Shown here one piece after another: positions 26,113 to 34,043 of a DNA stretch of 64,000 nt (its first letter is position 1; each line of letters opens with the position of its first letter). The position numbers were made by a program, and so were the translations under genes. This DNA is from Paraburkholderia elongata. GTDB lineage: Bacteria; Pseudomonadota; Gammaproteobacteria; Burkholderiales; Burkholderiaceae. The notes below the pieces were generated by a model that had not been told where the DNA came from, did not search any database, and worked only from the letters and a program-made list of their open reading frames with translations. The stretch covers positions 23,148 through 87,147 of the forward strand of contig NZ_WOEZ01000191.1 in NCBI RefSeq assembly GCF_013177735.1. The letters are read 5' to 3'.

Positions 26113-26814
26113 TCAGGTTGCGGTGCGCCGGGATGGCGGTCGTTTGCTTGGGGTTTTGCCTCGCGACTTGCTCGCTGGTTGACCTGCGCGTGGGTCCGAT
26201 TCGCTTGCCGACTCGGTATCGAGCAAGGCTTCCGCTGCGGCTCGCGCGTCGAGCGCGGCGTCGGCCTCGCCGCTCACCAGCGCCACGGCGATGGCACCGT
26301 CGAGCAAGATCAACCATTGGCGCGACAAGCGCCCGGCGCGGCGGGCGTCCATACCCGATTCGGCCGCGTATTCATCCCACTGGGTTCGCACGAACGCGAG
26401 CAGGCGTTCCTTGTGTTTACGCGCGACGATCCGGATCGGATCATCCGCGGAGGCGATTTCGCCGGCGGCGTTCAAAAACGCGCAACCATGAAAATCCTCC
26501 GATGCAAACCATTCGCGCAGCACATCGAACATGCCGAGCAGGTGCTTGCGTACAGTCTTGCCATGCTGCAGCGTGCCCGCGATAAACCAGTTCATCCAGC
26601 GTTCATCGCGCCGCTCCAGCGCGGCGGCGACAAGCGCGTCTTTCGATTCGAAGTGCGTGTAAAAGCTCTTGCGCGCGGTGTCGGACTGCTTGACGATCGC
26701 ATCGACGCCTGTGGCGTGGATGCCGCCGGCGTAGATCAACGCTTCCGCAGCGTCGAGCAGCCTTTCACGCGCGCTGCCGGACGCAGCCGATTCAATTGGG
26801 TTTTGAGTAGCCAT
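26113..26814 (-). CDS. TetR-family transcriptional regulator
   Basis: A 233-residue repressor. The HTH (about residues 15-60) contains RERLLDAAEALIYAGGIHA and DTARKSFYTHFESKDALV; the C-terminal half is helical and followed by a Lys/Arg/Ser-rich tail (KSRGKTPSKRPPSRR) that is unusual for the family. ATG 26814 is chosen; a TTG six bases upstream is less likely. Same strand as the DUF1348 gene 13 bp downstream. Confidence 0.9.
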   Translation of the reverse strand: MATQNPIESAASGSARERLLDAAEALIYAGGIHATGVDAIVKQSDTARKSFYTHFESKDALVAAALERRDERWMNWFIAGTLQHGKTVRKHLLGMFDVLREWFASEDFHGCAFLNAAGEIASADDPIRIVARKHKERLLAFVRTQWDEYAAESGMDARRAGRLSRQWLILLDGAIAVALVSGEADAALDARAAAEALLDTESASESDPRAGQPASKSRGKTPSKRPPSRRTAT

Positions 26815-26923
26815 GTGCAAAGGGTAGAACGATCATTCTCCTTCGTCAAGTTTTTATGCGCTTCGGCGGGAAGGGTACGCTTACTGCTATCGTGATGACG
26901 ATCGATCAACTGGAACGAATCTC

Positions 26924-27577
26924 ATGAGTCGCTCTACTATCCGCGCAACGTTTGTACGTGCGCTGCTCAGCGCAACGCTGCTGACGGCAATGATGGCCTG
27001 TACGCCTCTGCAAGTGCTCACCCATACGGTCAGCCAGAACGAAGCGCGCGTGCCGGCCGGACGCTACGACCTCGATCCGGACCATTGCAGCATTACCTTC
27101 GACATCGATCACTTCAAGTATTCGCGCTTTACCATGCGCTTCGACCGCAAGCAGGGGCAGCTCGACTGGAACGAAGGAGGTCTGGACAAGAGTAGCGCAA
27201 CGATCACGATCGACGCCGCGAGCATCGATACGAATGTGTCGCTACTCGACAAGATGGTGAAAAGCGCGAGCATGCTCGACGTGTCGCGCTATCCGGAGGT
27301 GCGCTTCGCCAGCACGCGCTTTGAGCGCACCGGCGAATCACGTGGCACGTTGAGCGGCAATCTGACCATTCACGGTGTCACGCAACCCGTGACGCTAGAC
27401 GTGACTTTCAACGGTTTCGCGCCCGATCCGCTCACGAAAAAGGACACGCTCGGCTTTTCTGCGGACGGTCATTTCAGCCGCGCGAAGTTCGGTTTGGCGA
27501 CGTGGTACCCGGCCGTCGGCGATGATATTCATGTGCGCGTTCAGGCCGAGTTTGTTAAAACGCCCGCAGGCAGGTGA
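26924..27577 (+). CDS. YceI-family lipocalin-like protein, probable lipoprotein
   Basis: A 217-residue protein: signal peptide with a lipobox-like LTAMMAC (Cys26), then a YceI domain from about residue 45 (AGRYDLDPDHCSITFDIDHF, the hallmark strand; SASMLDVSRYPEVRFAST; GNLTIHGVTQPVTLDV). YceI barrels bind long isoprenoid-type molecules, and periplasmic members are often base-inducible. An outer-membrane-anchored periplasmic location is inferred from the lipobox. Divergent from the TetR gene, with 109 bp between, so TetR control is possible. Confidence 0.9.
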   Translation: MSRSTIRATFVRALLSATLLTAMMACTPLQVLTHTVSQNEARVPAGRYDLDPDHCSITFDIDHFKYSRFTMRFDRKQGQLDWNEGGLDKSSATITIDAASIDTNVSLLDKMVKSASMLDVSRYPEVRFASTRFERTGESRGTLSGNLTIHGVTQPVTLDVTFNGFAPDPLTKKDTLGFSADGHFSRAKFGLATWYPAVGDDIHVRVQAEFVKTPAGR

Positions 27578-27594
27578 GCGCGGTGCGGGCGTTT
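27558..27594 (+). terminator. Rho-independent terminator after the YceI gene
   Basis: AAACGCCCGCA pairs with TGCGGGCGTTT around a 15-nt loop; the stem overlaps the last codons of the YceI gene. It is followed by a 13-14-bp imperfect tandem repeat of the type TTCCAGGCG(T/C)TT at about 27595-27645. Confidence 0.6.
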
Positions 27595-27675
27595 CGTTTC
27601 AGGCGTTTTTGTTCCAGGCGCTTTGTTCCAGGCGTTTCGTTTCAGCGGCTACGCCTGAGTGTGCCGTTTGTCAGC

Positions 27676-28707
27676 TCACGCAGCAGTCCAGTCGAGAATC
27701 ACCTTGCCGCTCTCACCTGAGAGCATCGTGGCGAACGCTTCCTGATATTCATCGACCTTGAAATGATGCGTGAGGATCGGCGACAGGTCCAAACCGCTTT
27801 GCAGCATCGCGACCATCTTGTACCAGGTCTCGAACATCTCGCGGCCATAAATGCCCTTGATTTCGAGGCCTTTGAAAATGACCTGGGTCCAGTCGATCGC
27901 GGTCTGCGCGGGCGGAATGCCGAGCAGCGCAATCTTGCCACCGTGGTTCATCGCTTCGAGCATGCTGGTGAAAGCGCTCGGCACACCTGACATTTCCAGC
28001 CCGACGTCGAAACCTTCGGCCATGTGCAAATCCGCCATCACGTCGCGCAACGATTCACGCGAGACGTTCACCGCACGCGTCGCGCCCATCTTGCGCGCGA
28101 GTTCGAGGCGATAGTCGTTGACGTCGGTGATCACCACATTGCGTGCGCCGACGTGTTTCGCAATCGCCACCGCCATGATGCCGATCGGCCCAGCGCCGGT
28201 AATCAGCACGTCTTCGCCGACCAGGTTGAACGACAGCGCCGTATGCGTGGCGTTGCCGAACGGATCGAAGATCGCGGCGAGATCGTCGGAGATTTCAGGC
28301 GGAATCTTGAACGCGTTGAACGCGGGAATCACGAGGTATTCGGCGAATGCGCCTTCACGATTCACGCCGACGCCCACCGTATTGCGGCACAGATGCCGGC
28401 GTCCTGCACGACAGTTGCGACAGAAGCCGCACGTGATATGCCCTTCGCCCGACACGCGATCGCCGATCGCAAAGCCGCGCACTTCCTGGCCCATTTCGAC
28501 GATTTCACCGACGTATTCGTGGCCGACATGCATCGGTACCGGAATCGTCTTTTGCGCCCAGTCGTCCCATTTCCAGATGTGGATATCGGTGCCGCAGATC
28601 GCGGTGCGCGTGATGCGGATCATCACGTCGTTGTGGCCGACTTCGGGCTTCTTCACATCCGTCAGCGTGAGGCCCGGTGCGCGTTCGAGTTTTGCCAATG
28701 CTTTCAT
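27676..28707 (-). CDS. tdh: L-threonine 3-dehydrogenase
   Basis: A 343-residue zinc alcohol-dehydrogenase-family enzyme. The catalytic zinc site is seen in AICGTDIHIWKWDDWAQ (Cys38) and GHEYVGEI; the structural zinc in CGFCRNCRAGRRHLC; the NAD site in GAGPIGIMAVAIA. It oxidises L-threonine to 2-amino-3-ketobutyrate in the cytosol. GGAGGCGC precedes the ATG. It lies 13 bp downstream of kbl, the enzyme for the next step, in the usual kbl-tdh operon. Identification is strong. Confidence 0.96.
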   Translation of the reverse strand: MKALAKLERAPGLTLTDVKKPEVGHNDVMIRITRTAICGTDIHIWKWDDWAQKTIPVPMHVGHEYVGEIVEMGQEVRGFAIGDRVSGEGHITCGFCRNCRAGRRHLCRNTVGVGVNREGAFAEYLVIPAFNAFKIPPEISDDLAAIFDPFGNATHTALSFNLVGEDVLITGAGPIGIMAVAIAKHVGARNVVITDVNDYRLELARKMGATRAVNVSRESLRDVMADLHMAEGFDVGLEMSGVPSAFTSMLEAMNHGGKIALLGIPPAQTAIDWTQVIFKGLEIKGIYGREMFETWYKMVAMLQSGLDLSPILTHHFKVDEYQEAFATMLSGESGKVILDWTAA

Positions 28708-28720
28708 GTGCGCCTCCGCT

Positions 28721-29920
28721 TCAGATGATGCCGAGTTGACGGCCGACGCGCGCGAATGCGTCGACGGCTCGATCGATTTGTTCCGGCGTATGTGCGGCGC
28801 TCATTTGCGTGCGGATGCGCGCACGGCCTTTGGGCACCACGGGGAACGAGAAGCCGATCACGTACACGCCTTCCTTCAACAACGCGTCGGCCATATTCGA
28901 TGCGAGTTGCGCGTCACCCAGCATGACCGGAATGATCGGGTGTTCGCCGGGCACGAGCGTGAAGCCGAGCGCGCTCATCGCGCGGCGGAAATGCGCGCCG
29001 TTTTCGCGCACGCGCGCGCGCAGTTGCGCGCCTTCGTCGCTGGCGAGCAATTCGAGTACTTTCAGCGAGGCGGCAGCAATGCTCGGCGTCAGCGTGTTCG
29101 AGAACAGATAGGGACGTGAGCGTTGACGCAGCAGATCGACCACTTCCTGGCGCGCGGCGACGTAGCCGCCCGATGCGCCGCCCAGTGCTTTGCCGAGCGT
29201 GCCGGTAATGATGTCGACGCGCGACAGCACACCGCAATGTTCCGGCGTGCCGCGCCCATGTTCGCCGACGAAACCGACAGCGTGCGAATCGTCGACCATC
29301 ACCAGTGCACCGTAGCGGTCGGCCAGATCGCAAATGCCGGCGAGGTTGGCGATGATGCCGTCCATCGAAAACACGCCGTCGGTGGCGATCAGCTTGAAGC
29401 GCGCGCCGGTGGCATCGGCTTCTTTCAACCTGGCTTCGAGATCGGCGAGGTCATTGTTCTTGTAGCGAAAGCGCTTCGCCTTCGAAAGCCGCACACCGTC
29501 GATGATGCTCGCGTGGTTCAACTCGTCGCTGATGATGGCGTCGTTTTCGTCGAGCAGGGTTTCGAACAGACCGCCGTTCGCATCGAAACAGCTGGAATAG
29601 AGGATGCAGTCGTCGGTTTGCAGGAATGCGGCCAGCGCTTTTTCGAGGTCTTTGTGCACGGTTTGCGTGCCGCAAATGAAACGCACCGACGCCATGCCGA
29701 AGCCGTCGTTATCCAGGCCAAGCTTTGCGGCCTCGATCAGCCGTTCGTCGTTAGCCAGACCGAGATAGTTATTCGCGCAGAAATTCAGCACTTCCGTGCC
29801 GTTCGCGAGACGCACATCAGCCGACTGCGGGCTGGCGATCACGCGCTCGTTCTTGTAAAAACCGTCAGCGCGAATCTGCTCGAGAGTGCCGCGCAGATAG
29901 GCGAGGTAAAGGTCACGCAT
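28721..29920 (-). CDS. kbl: 2-amino-3-ketobutyrate CoA ligase (glycine C-acetyltransferase)
   Basis: A 399-residue PLP enzyme of the alpha-oxoamine synthase family. Visible are NFCANNYLGLAND, the pocket DDSHAVGFVGEHGRG, and the PLP lysine in ITGTLGKALGGASGGY. It cleaves 2-amino-3-ketobutyrate with CoA to glycine and acetyl-CoA. ATG 29920 follows CAGGAGTC; the open frame extends 22 codons upstream without support. Divergent from an XRE-cupin regulator at 30085, which probably controls threonine use. Confidence 0.96.
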   Translation of the reverse strand: MRDLYLAYLRGTLEQIRADGFYKNERVIASPQSADVRLANGTEVLNFCANNYLGLANDERLIEAAKLGLDNDGFGMASVRFICGTQTVHKDLEKALAAFLQTDDCILYSSCFDANGGLFETLLDENDAIISDELNHASIIDGVRLSKAKRFRYKNNDLADLEARLKEADATGARFKLIATDGVFSMDGIIANLAGICDLADRYGALVMVDDSHAVGFVGEHGRGTPEHCGVLSRVDIITGTLGKALGGASGGYVAARQEVVDLLRQRSRPYLFSNTLTPSIAAASLKVLELLASDEGAQLRARVRENGAHFRRAMSALGFTLVPGEHPIIPVMLGDAQLASNMADALLKEGVYVIGFSFPVVPKGRARIRTQMSAAHTPEQIDRAVDAFARVGRQLGII

Positions 29921-30084
29921 GAACCAGACTCCTGAAAGGGTGATGCGCCCCGACATGTCCGGCATCTGCGGCATTTTCGACGTCAAGGCGGGCTGTTATA
30001 GTCGGCTGTCAGTTTTATCGGATATTTTCGTTTTTCCGAACTAAAATCCGGTATGCCGAACAACTCTAAACGATAGGTCAGTAA
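29921..30084. promoter_or_regulatory. Divergent kbl / XRE-cupin promoter region
   Basis: The 164-bp gap holds an AT-rich stretch with repeated (T)CCG(A)ACTAAAATCCGG and TCGGATATTTTCG elements at about 30017-30055, plausible half-sites for the adjacent XRE regulator. Exact operators are not resolved. Confidence 0.4.
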
Positions 30085-30711
30085 ATGGCAAGTTCGGGAA
30101 TTCGCCGCGCAGCAGCCAACGCGGCACCTACTTCCGGCGCGAGCCCGGTTCCGGCGATCGCGGCGCCGCCTCGTGTCGGCGAACAGATTCAGCGTCTACG
30201 CGCCGAACGGCGCATGACGCTCGACGACCTGTCGCGTGCGGCCGGCGTGTCGAAATCGATGCTCTCGGAAATCGAACGCGACAAGGCCAATCCGACGATC
30301 GCCGTCGCCTGGCGTCTGACGAACGCGCTCGGCGTCAGTCTCGATTCGCTGTTCGCGCCGCAAAAGGCGCCGGAGGCGATCGCCGTCTCCGGTCCGCACG
30401 ACATCCCGACTTTGAGCGGGCACGAGGCCAAGTATCAGTTACGTGTCTGGGGGCCGATCGAGTTGGCCGGCAAGTTCGAGTGGTACGAACTGACGCTGCA
30501 GCCAGGCGGGGCGCTGGTGTCGAACGCGCACGAGCCCGGCACGCGTGAGCATCTGACCGTGTTGCAGGGATCGATCGAGATCGAGGCGGCCGGCACGACG
30601 AAGCGGCTCAAGGCCGCGGACACAGCGCGCTACGTCGCCGACGAGACGCACGCGATCCGCAACGCCGGCAAGGGCGAGGCGAAGGCGCTGCTGGTGGTGA
30701 TTCACGGCTGA
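30085..30711 (+). CDS. XRE-family regulator with C-terminal cupin domain
   Basis: A 208-residue protein. An Ala/Pro-rich leader is followed by a Cro/C1 HTH (about residues 32-90; RRMTLDDLSRAAGVSKSMLS and IERDKANPTIAVAWRL) and a cupin sensor domain (about 130-205; HEPGTREHLTVLQGSIE). This architecture is common for regulators of amino-acid or polyamine catabolism. It is divergent from kbl-tdh and is the likely regulator of that operon. AGG precedes ATG 30085. Confidence 0.9.
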   Translation: MASSGIRRAAANAAPTSGASPVPAIAAPPRVGEQIQRLRAERRMTLDDLSRAAGVSKSMLSEIERDKANPTIAVAWRLTNALGVSLDSLFAPQKAPEAIAVSGPHDIPTLSGHEAKYQLRVWGPIELAGKFEWYELTLQPGGALVSNAHEPGTREHLTVLQGSIEIEAAGTTKRLKAADTARYVADETHAIRNAGKGEAKALLVVIHG

Positions 30712-30794
30712 GGGGCGGGCGCACCGTTGCTGATTATTGGTTGACTCGGGCGGAAACGAGCTGAATTGGCCGTTCGGCTAAGGTTGCGCGAGAC

Positions 30795-30812
30795 ACTGTA
30801 TATTTGTACAGT
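30795..30812. promoter_or_regulatory. LexA (SOS) box
   Basis: ACTGTATATTTGTACAGT contains CTGT-N8-ACAG, the E. coli/betaproteobacterial LexA operator pattern, with an AT-rich core. It lies 25 bp upstream of the next start codon, where it would overlap the promoter. Confidence 0.7.
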
Positions 30813-30836
30813 ACAGGGTATCGACTGGAGCCGATA

Positions 30837-31235
30837 ATGAACGACCTGACCACCGAACAAGCCGAGCATGCTCTGGCCGCGCTGCGCTATCAAACCGCGG
30901 CGCGCGATCTTGAACACATCGTGCGCAACATCGCCGCGCGCTACATCGTCCAGCAGGTACCGCTCTCATGGCGCCTGCTCCATGCAATCGAAGCCGAAGC
31001 GTTGGCCGATCTCGGGTTTGCCAGCCGGCACGACGCGATCATGCTCGGGCTGTTCCAGCGGCCGTCCGAGTTGCCTTATCCGGAAACGGACGAGGCGGTG
31101 GACTTCGGCACATCCACCGCGTTGCCGGCGGTGTTTGCGTTTGCCGTCTCGGCCTATGAAGAGGCGGCACGCCGCGCCGCGCAACCTGCGTCTAAAGGTG
31201 CTCCGCTAAAGCACGCGCGGGCGTGGGGCGACTGA
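30837..31235 (+). CDS. Uncharacterised protein behind a LexA box
   Basis: A 132-residue acidic, helical, soluble protein with no recognised domain. It starts MNDLTTEQAEHALAALRYQ with CTGGAG 7 nt upstream, and has a central QVPLSWRLLHAIEAEALADLG and an LPYPETDEAVDFG segment. A strong LexA box sits directly upstream, predicting induction by DNA damage. It is 63 bp upstream of a tyrosine-recombinase-like gene on the same strand and 5 kb from the replication initiator, hinting at a role in DNA maintenance. No function is assigned. Confidence 0.7.
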   Translation: MNDLTTEQAEHALAALRYQTAARDLEHIVRNIAARYIVQQVPLSWRLLHAIEAEALADLGFASRHDAIMLGLFQRPSELPYPETDEAVDFGTSTALPAVFAFAVSAYEEAARRAAQPASKGAPLKHARAWGD

Positions 31236-31298
31236 CTTAGGCGCTGTACTTTCATCGGTTGCCACCTACAATATGCGCAACTAACGGAAAGATAGCGT

Positions 31299-32366
31299 AT
31301 GTCACCTCCTCATCTGTCCGACCCGGTCCCGCGCCCTGCACCGTCAACCGATCTCTTCGATCGGGAGCGCGAAGACTGGCGTCGCGATCCGCAAATTGCG
31401 TTCGACGCATGGCTTGCCAAGCAGCATTTCAGGCGTTCTTCCGCTGAAGTCTATCAAGCGCAGTGGGGGCTTTTCCTCGACTGGCTTGCGGTTCGTCAAA
31501 AGAGTCTGGTCACGGTCGATACGCAAACCATCGCTGAATTCGTGGGCGGGCTTGCGATTCGAAAACCGCAACGCGTGAGGTATTTGCGACTCATTGAACG
31601 GGTGCTGGACCACGTGCGCGAAATCGAATCCGCGTCGACCAATCCTGCACGCTTCATTGCTCAGGATGGCGAAGCAGCATGGCGAAATGCACGCGATAAC
31701 GAGCCGACCGGTTTTCTCAACCATGCCGAACGAACCGCGCTCATTGCCCATCTGTTTTCGCCCTTGCCGGCCTTGTCCGTAGCGCAGCGCCGGAGAGAGC
31801 GACGCGATCGTGCATTGATTGCGGTGTTTCTCGGTGGCGGACTTAAGACCAGCGAGGCCGCGACGCTTACGGTTAGTTGCGTGAACGTCGGCTCACCCTG
31901 GGTCACGATCGAGTCCGCGAATCCGATGCTGACGCGGCGTACCCGGCTCGCGCCTTTCGCGGCCGCGATTCTCGACGCGTGGCTTGCCGAACGGCGCCTC
32001 TCCGAACTGGCCGGCAATCTGGTCTTTCCCGCTTCGCCTTCAGGGCGGCCAATGCACAAGGCCACAATGCTGCGCGCAGTCGACGCGTTGATCGACGCGG
32101 CCGGAATTGCCGCGTCGCGAGCCTCACGCGCCAGTCCGCAAACTTTACGCAACACCTTCGCGGCGGACCTGTTCGAGAGCGGGGTTGAGGCAGAACTGGT
32201 CGGGCAATGGCTGGGATTTGTACAGGCAGTGTCCGCCAACCGGTTGTATCGGGCGTGGCAAAGGTGGATGGATCAGCAGGATTTGCCGGTCGTCAATGAA
32301 CCGGATCCAGCTGCCGCGCCATTGCCCGCGCCTAGGCGTGACGGGCGTTTGACGAGAAAAGGGTGA
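31299..32366 (+). CDS. Tyrosine-recombinase-like protein with degenerate active site
   Basis: A 355-residue protein with an N-terminal SAM-like core-binding domain (about 30-115) and a C-terminal catalytic-fold domain (about 140-325). The expected R-K-H-R-H/W-Y set is mostly altered: Arg I is K183 (GGGLKTSEAATL), the His of HxxR is Q281 (QTLRNTF) although R284 remains, and the LGH histidine is F307 (WLGFV). A candidate nucleophile Y317 (NRLYRA) is kept. It may be a DNA-binding protein without strand-exchange activity. GGAAAG precedes the ATG. It ends 8 bp before two iteron-like sequences next to the origin. Confidence 0.8.
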   Translation: MSPPHLSDPVPRPAPSTDLFDREREDWRRDPQIAFDAWLAKQHFRRSSAEVYQAQWGLFLDWLAVRQKSLVTVDTQTIAEFVGGLAIRKPQRVRYLRLIERVLDHVREIESASTNPARFIAQDGEAAWRNARDNEPTGFLNHAERTALIAHLFSPLPALSVAQRRRERRDRALIAVFLGGGLKTSEAATLTVSCVNVGSPWVTIESANPMLTRRTRLAPFAAAILDAWLAERRLSELAGNLVFPASPSGRPMHKATMLRAVDALIDAAGIAASRASRASPQTLRNTFAADLFESGVEAELVGQWLGFVQAVSANRLYRAWQRWMDQQDLPVVNEPDPAAAPLPAPRRDGRLTRKG

Positions 32367-32373
32367 TCGGATG

Positions 32374-32421
32374 AGCCCTGAAAATACTCACCCTTGGGGT
32401 CCCGAATTTCCTCACCTTTGG
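32374..32421 (-). repeat. Two origin-type iterons between recombinase-like and KfrA-like genes
   Basis: GCCCTGAAAATACTCACCC (32374-32392) and TCCCGAATTTCCTCACCTTT (32400-32419) match the iteron family on the minus strand and lie 26 bp apart. They mark the left edge of the origin region. Confidence 0.75.
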
Positions 32422-32454
32422 CGATTTAGCGGCTATGACGTCCGCGCCGAGCGG

Positions 32455-33660
32455 TCATGTCGACGCCGCAATCGAAGCGCGCGATAAAAACCGGCTGACC
32501 GCCTCCAGCCTTGATTCACCGGGCCCTGACGAGTGATCGCACTCAGGACACTGCAGTTCGAAGCGGTGATTCACTTGCGATAGCTCGGGCTCACCTTCCT
32601 TACATTTTGGGCAGCGCAGCGGTAGCGTGACATGGCCGTCCGCTGCGGTGCCGATCACGGTCAACTCGTCGGTCGTGAGCCTGCCTGCTTCGACCAGCGA
32701 ACACAGCAGGCTCGCGATCGCCGCGTCGATTCCCTGTTGGCCGCGCAGCATGGCAACTTCTTTCGTCAAAACATCCACTTCGTCCGATTGCTCGCGCAGT
32801 TGCGCGTCGAGCCGGTCGCCGCGCGCCTTGGCCGCGGCAATCTGCTGGATAAACTCGAATTCCTTGCGGCTTGCGTCACGCACCCCCGACTGATAGGTGG
32901 CGGCCATGCTGCGTAATGAATCGAGTTCGACCAGCATCGGCTTCACACGCCGCTCGGCTTCGGCAACGGCGTCCTTGATCTGTTGCGCATAGTGTTCGGT
33001 GCTTTGGCGCAATTCGACATGCAGTGCATCGATCCGGTCGCGCAGCGCCGCGTTGGTCGCCTGTTCGGTTTCGAGGCGTTGACGCAGCGTTTCGTTTTCA
33101 CCGTCGAGCCGGCGCACCGTTGCCTGCAAGCCTTCCTGGTGAGCGGTCCCATGTGTCGTGGTGCTGGATAGCTCAGTCTCGAGTGCGCGGACGCGCTCCC
33201 ACGCAGCTTCAGCTCTCAGTTCGCTGCGCTTGATCGCCTCTTCTGAAACGTCGCAGCGAATTTCCGCTTCTCGTGCGCGTTGGTCGGCTGCGGTGACCTG
33301 GGCCCGAATTTCCTCGCGCTCGCTGTCAAGGGTCGAGCGGGCATGGACAACGGCTTCTTCAAAGAGTGCGCCCAATAGTTCTCCGGCGCGATCTTCCAGT
33401 ACTTTCGGGATAGCACCGGCACCGACTTTGACACGCGACACCGTTCTGATGCGTTCCCAGAAATGGTCGATGTCTTTCGGAATGTCGCTTGCGCTGCCAG
33501 TTTGGGTCAGGTCGCGAACGGCCGCCATCGACGGGCGAATCCCCAAATCGAAAAAGAGTCGCTTGCAGGCGTGAAGTGACAGTTCTTGCCGCCGTGCCCC
33601 GCCAGCCCTCAACGATTCAAGCTCGTCACGGATGGCTTGCCGTTCTTGGTCCAGATTCAT
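32455..33660 (-). CDS. KfrA-like coiled-coil DNA-binding protein with C-terminal zinc ribbon
   Basis: A 401-residue protein. Residues about 5-115 resemble the KfrA DNA-binding domain (ACKRLFFDLGIRPSMAAVRD; DIDHFWERIR), residues about 105-320 are a continuous coiled coil, and the C-terminus has a CPKC...CPEC zinc ribbon (about residues 350-375). KfrA proteins of plasmids bind their own promoter and assist partition or nucleoid organisation; the zinc ribbon is an extra not found in the plasmid RK2 protein as I know it. It transcribes away from the origin, 1.95 kb from rep. GAGG precedes ATG 33660. Confidence 0.82.
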   Translation of the reverse strand: MNLDQERQAIRDELESLRAGGARRQELSLHACKRLFFDLGIRPSMAAVRDLTQTGSASDIPKDIDHFWERIRTVSRVKVGAGAIPKVLEDRAGELLGALFEEAVVHARSTLDSEREEIRAQVTAADQRAREAEIRCDVSEEAIKRSELRAEAAWERVRALETELSSTTTHGTAHQEGLQATVRRLDGENETLRQRLETEQATNAALRDRIDALHVELRQSTEHYAQQIKDAVAEAERRVKPMLVELDSLRSMAATYQSGVRDASRKEFEFIQQIAAAKARGDRLDAQLREQSDEVDVLTKEVAMLRGQQGIDAAIASLLCSLVEAGRLTTDELTVIGTAADGHVTLPLRCPKCKEGEPELSQVNHRFELQCPECDHSSGPGESRLEAVSRFLSRASIAAST

Positions 33661-33702
33661 ATCTACCTCGATGTCGCTCGAATTGGATGAATCATAACAA
33701 TT

Positions 33703-33724
33703 TACGTATTATTTGCTACGTATT
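33703..33724. promoter_or_regulatory. Direct repeat upstream of the KfrA-like gene
   Basis: TACGTATT occurs twice, 14 bp apart (33703-33710 and 33717-33724), within an AT-rich stretch about 45 bp upstream of the KfrA-like start. It could be an autoregulatory operator. Confidence 0.3.
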
Positions 33725-34043
33725 TGTTTGTGGCGAGTGCTATTTGGCTAGTTGGCGTGTTTTGGGGCGGCCGGTAGGTTCAGAGATTGGGGGAAGCTGA
33801 ATTTTTCCGTGAAACAAATCGAAGACTAGCCAATAAGCCTTTGTAAATAAAGCGCTTTCATCAGTTTCTTTCTGATCGCGCACTGTTTCACGAACGCGTC
33901 ATGGTAGCTGGGGGGGTGGGGAGGTCTTGTCCGAAGGACGCGCGGGGAAATTCTAGAGAGTAATAAAAGTAAACACCTTTGAACCCATGTTAAAAACGTT
34001 AACGCCATGGCAAACCCTTACCAGGCAGGGGTTCCAGCCCGGT

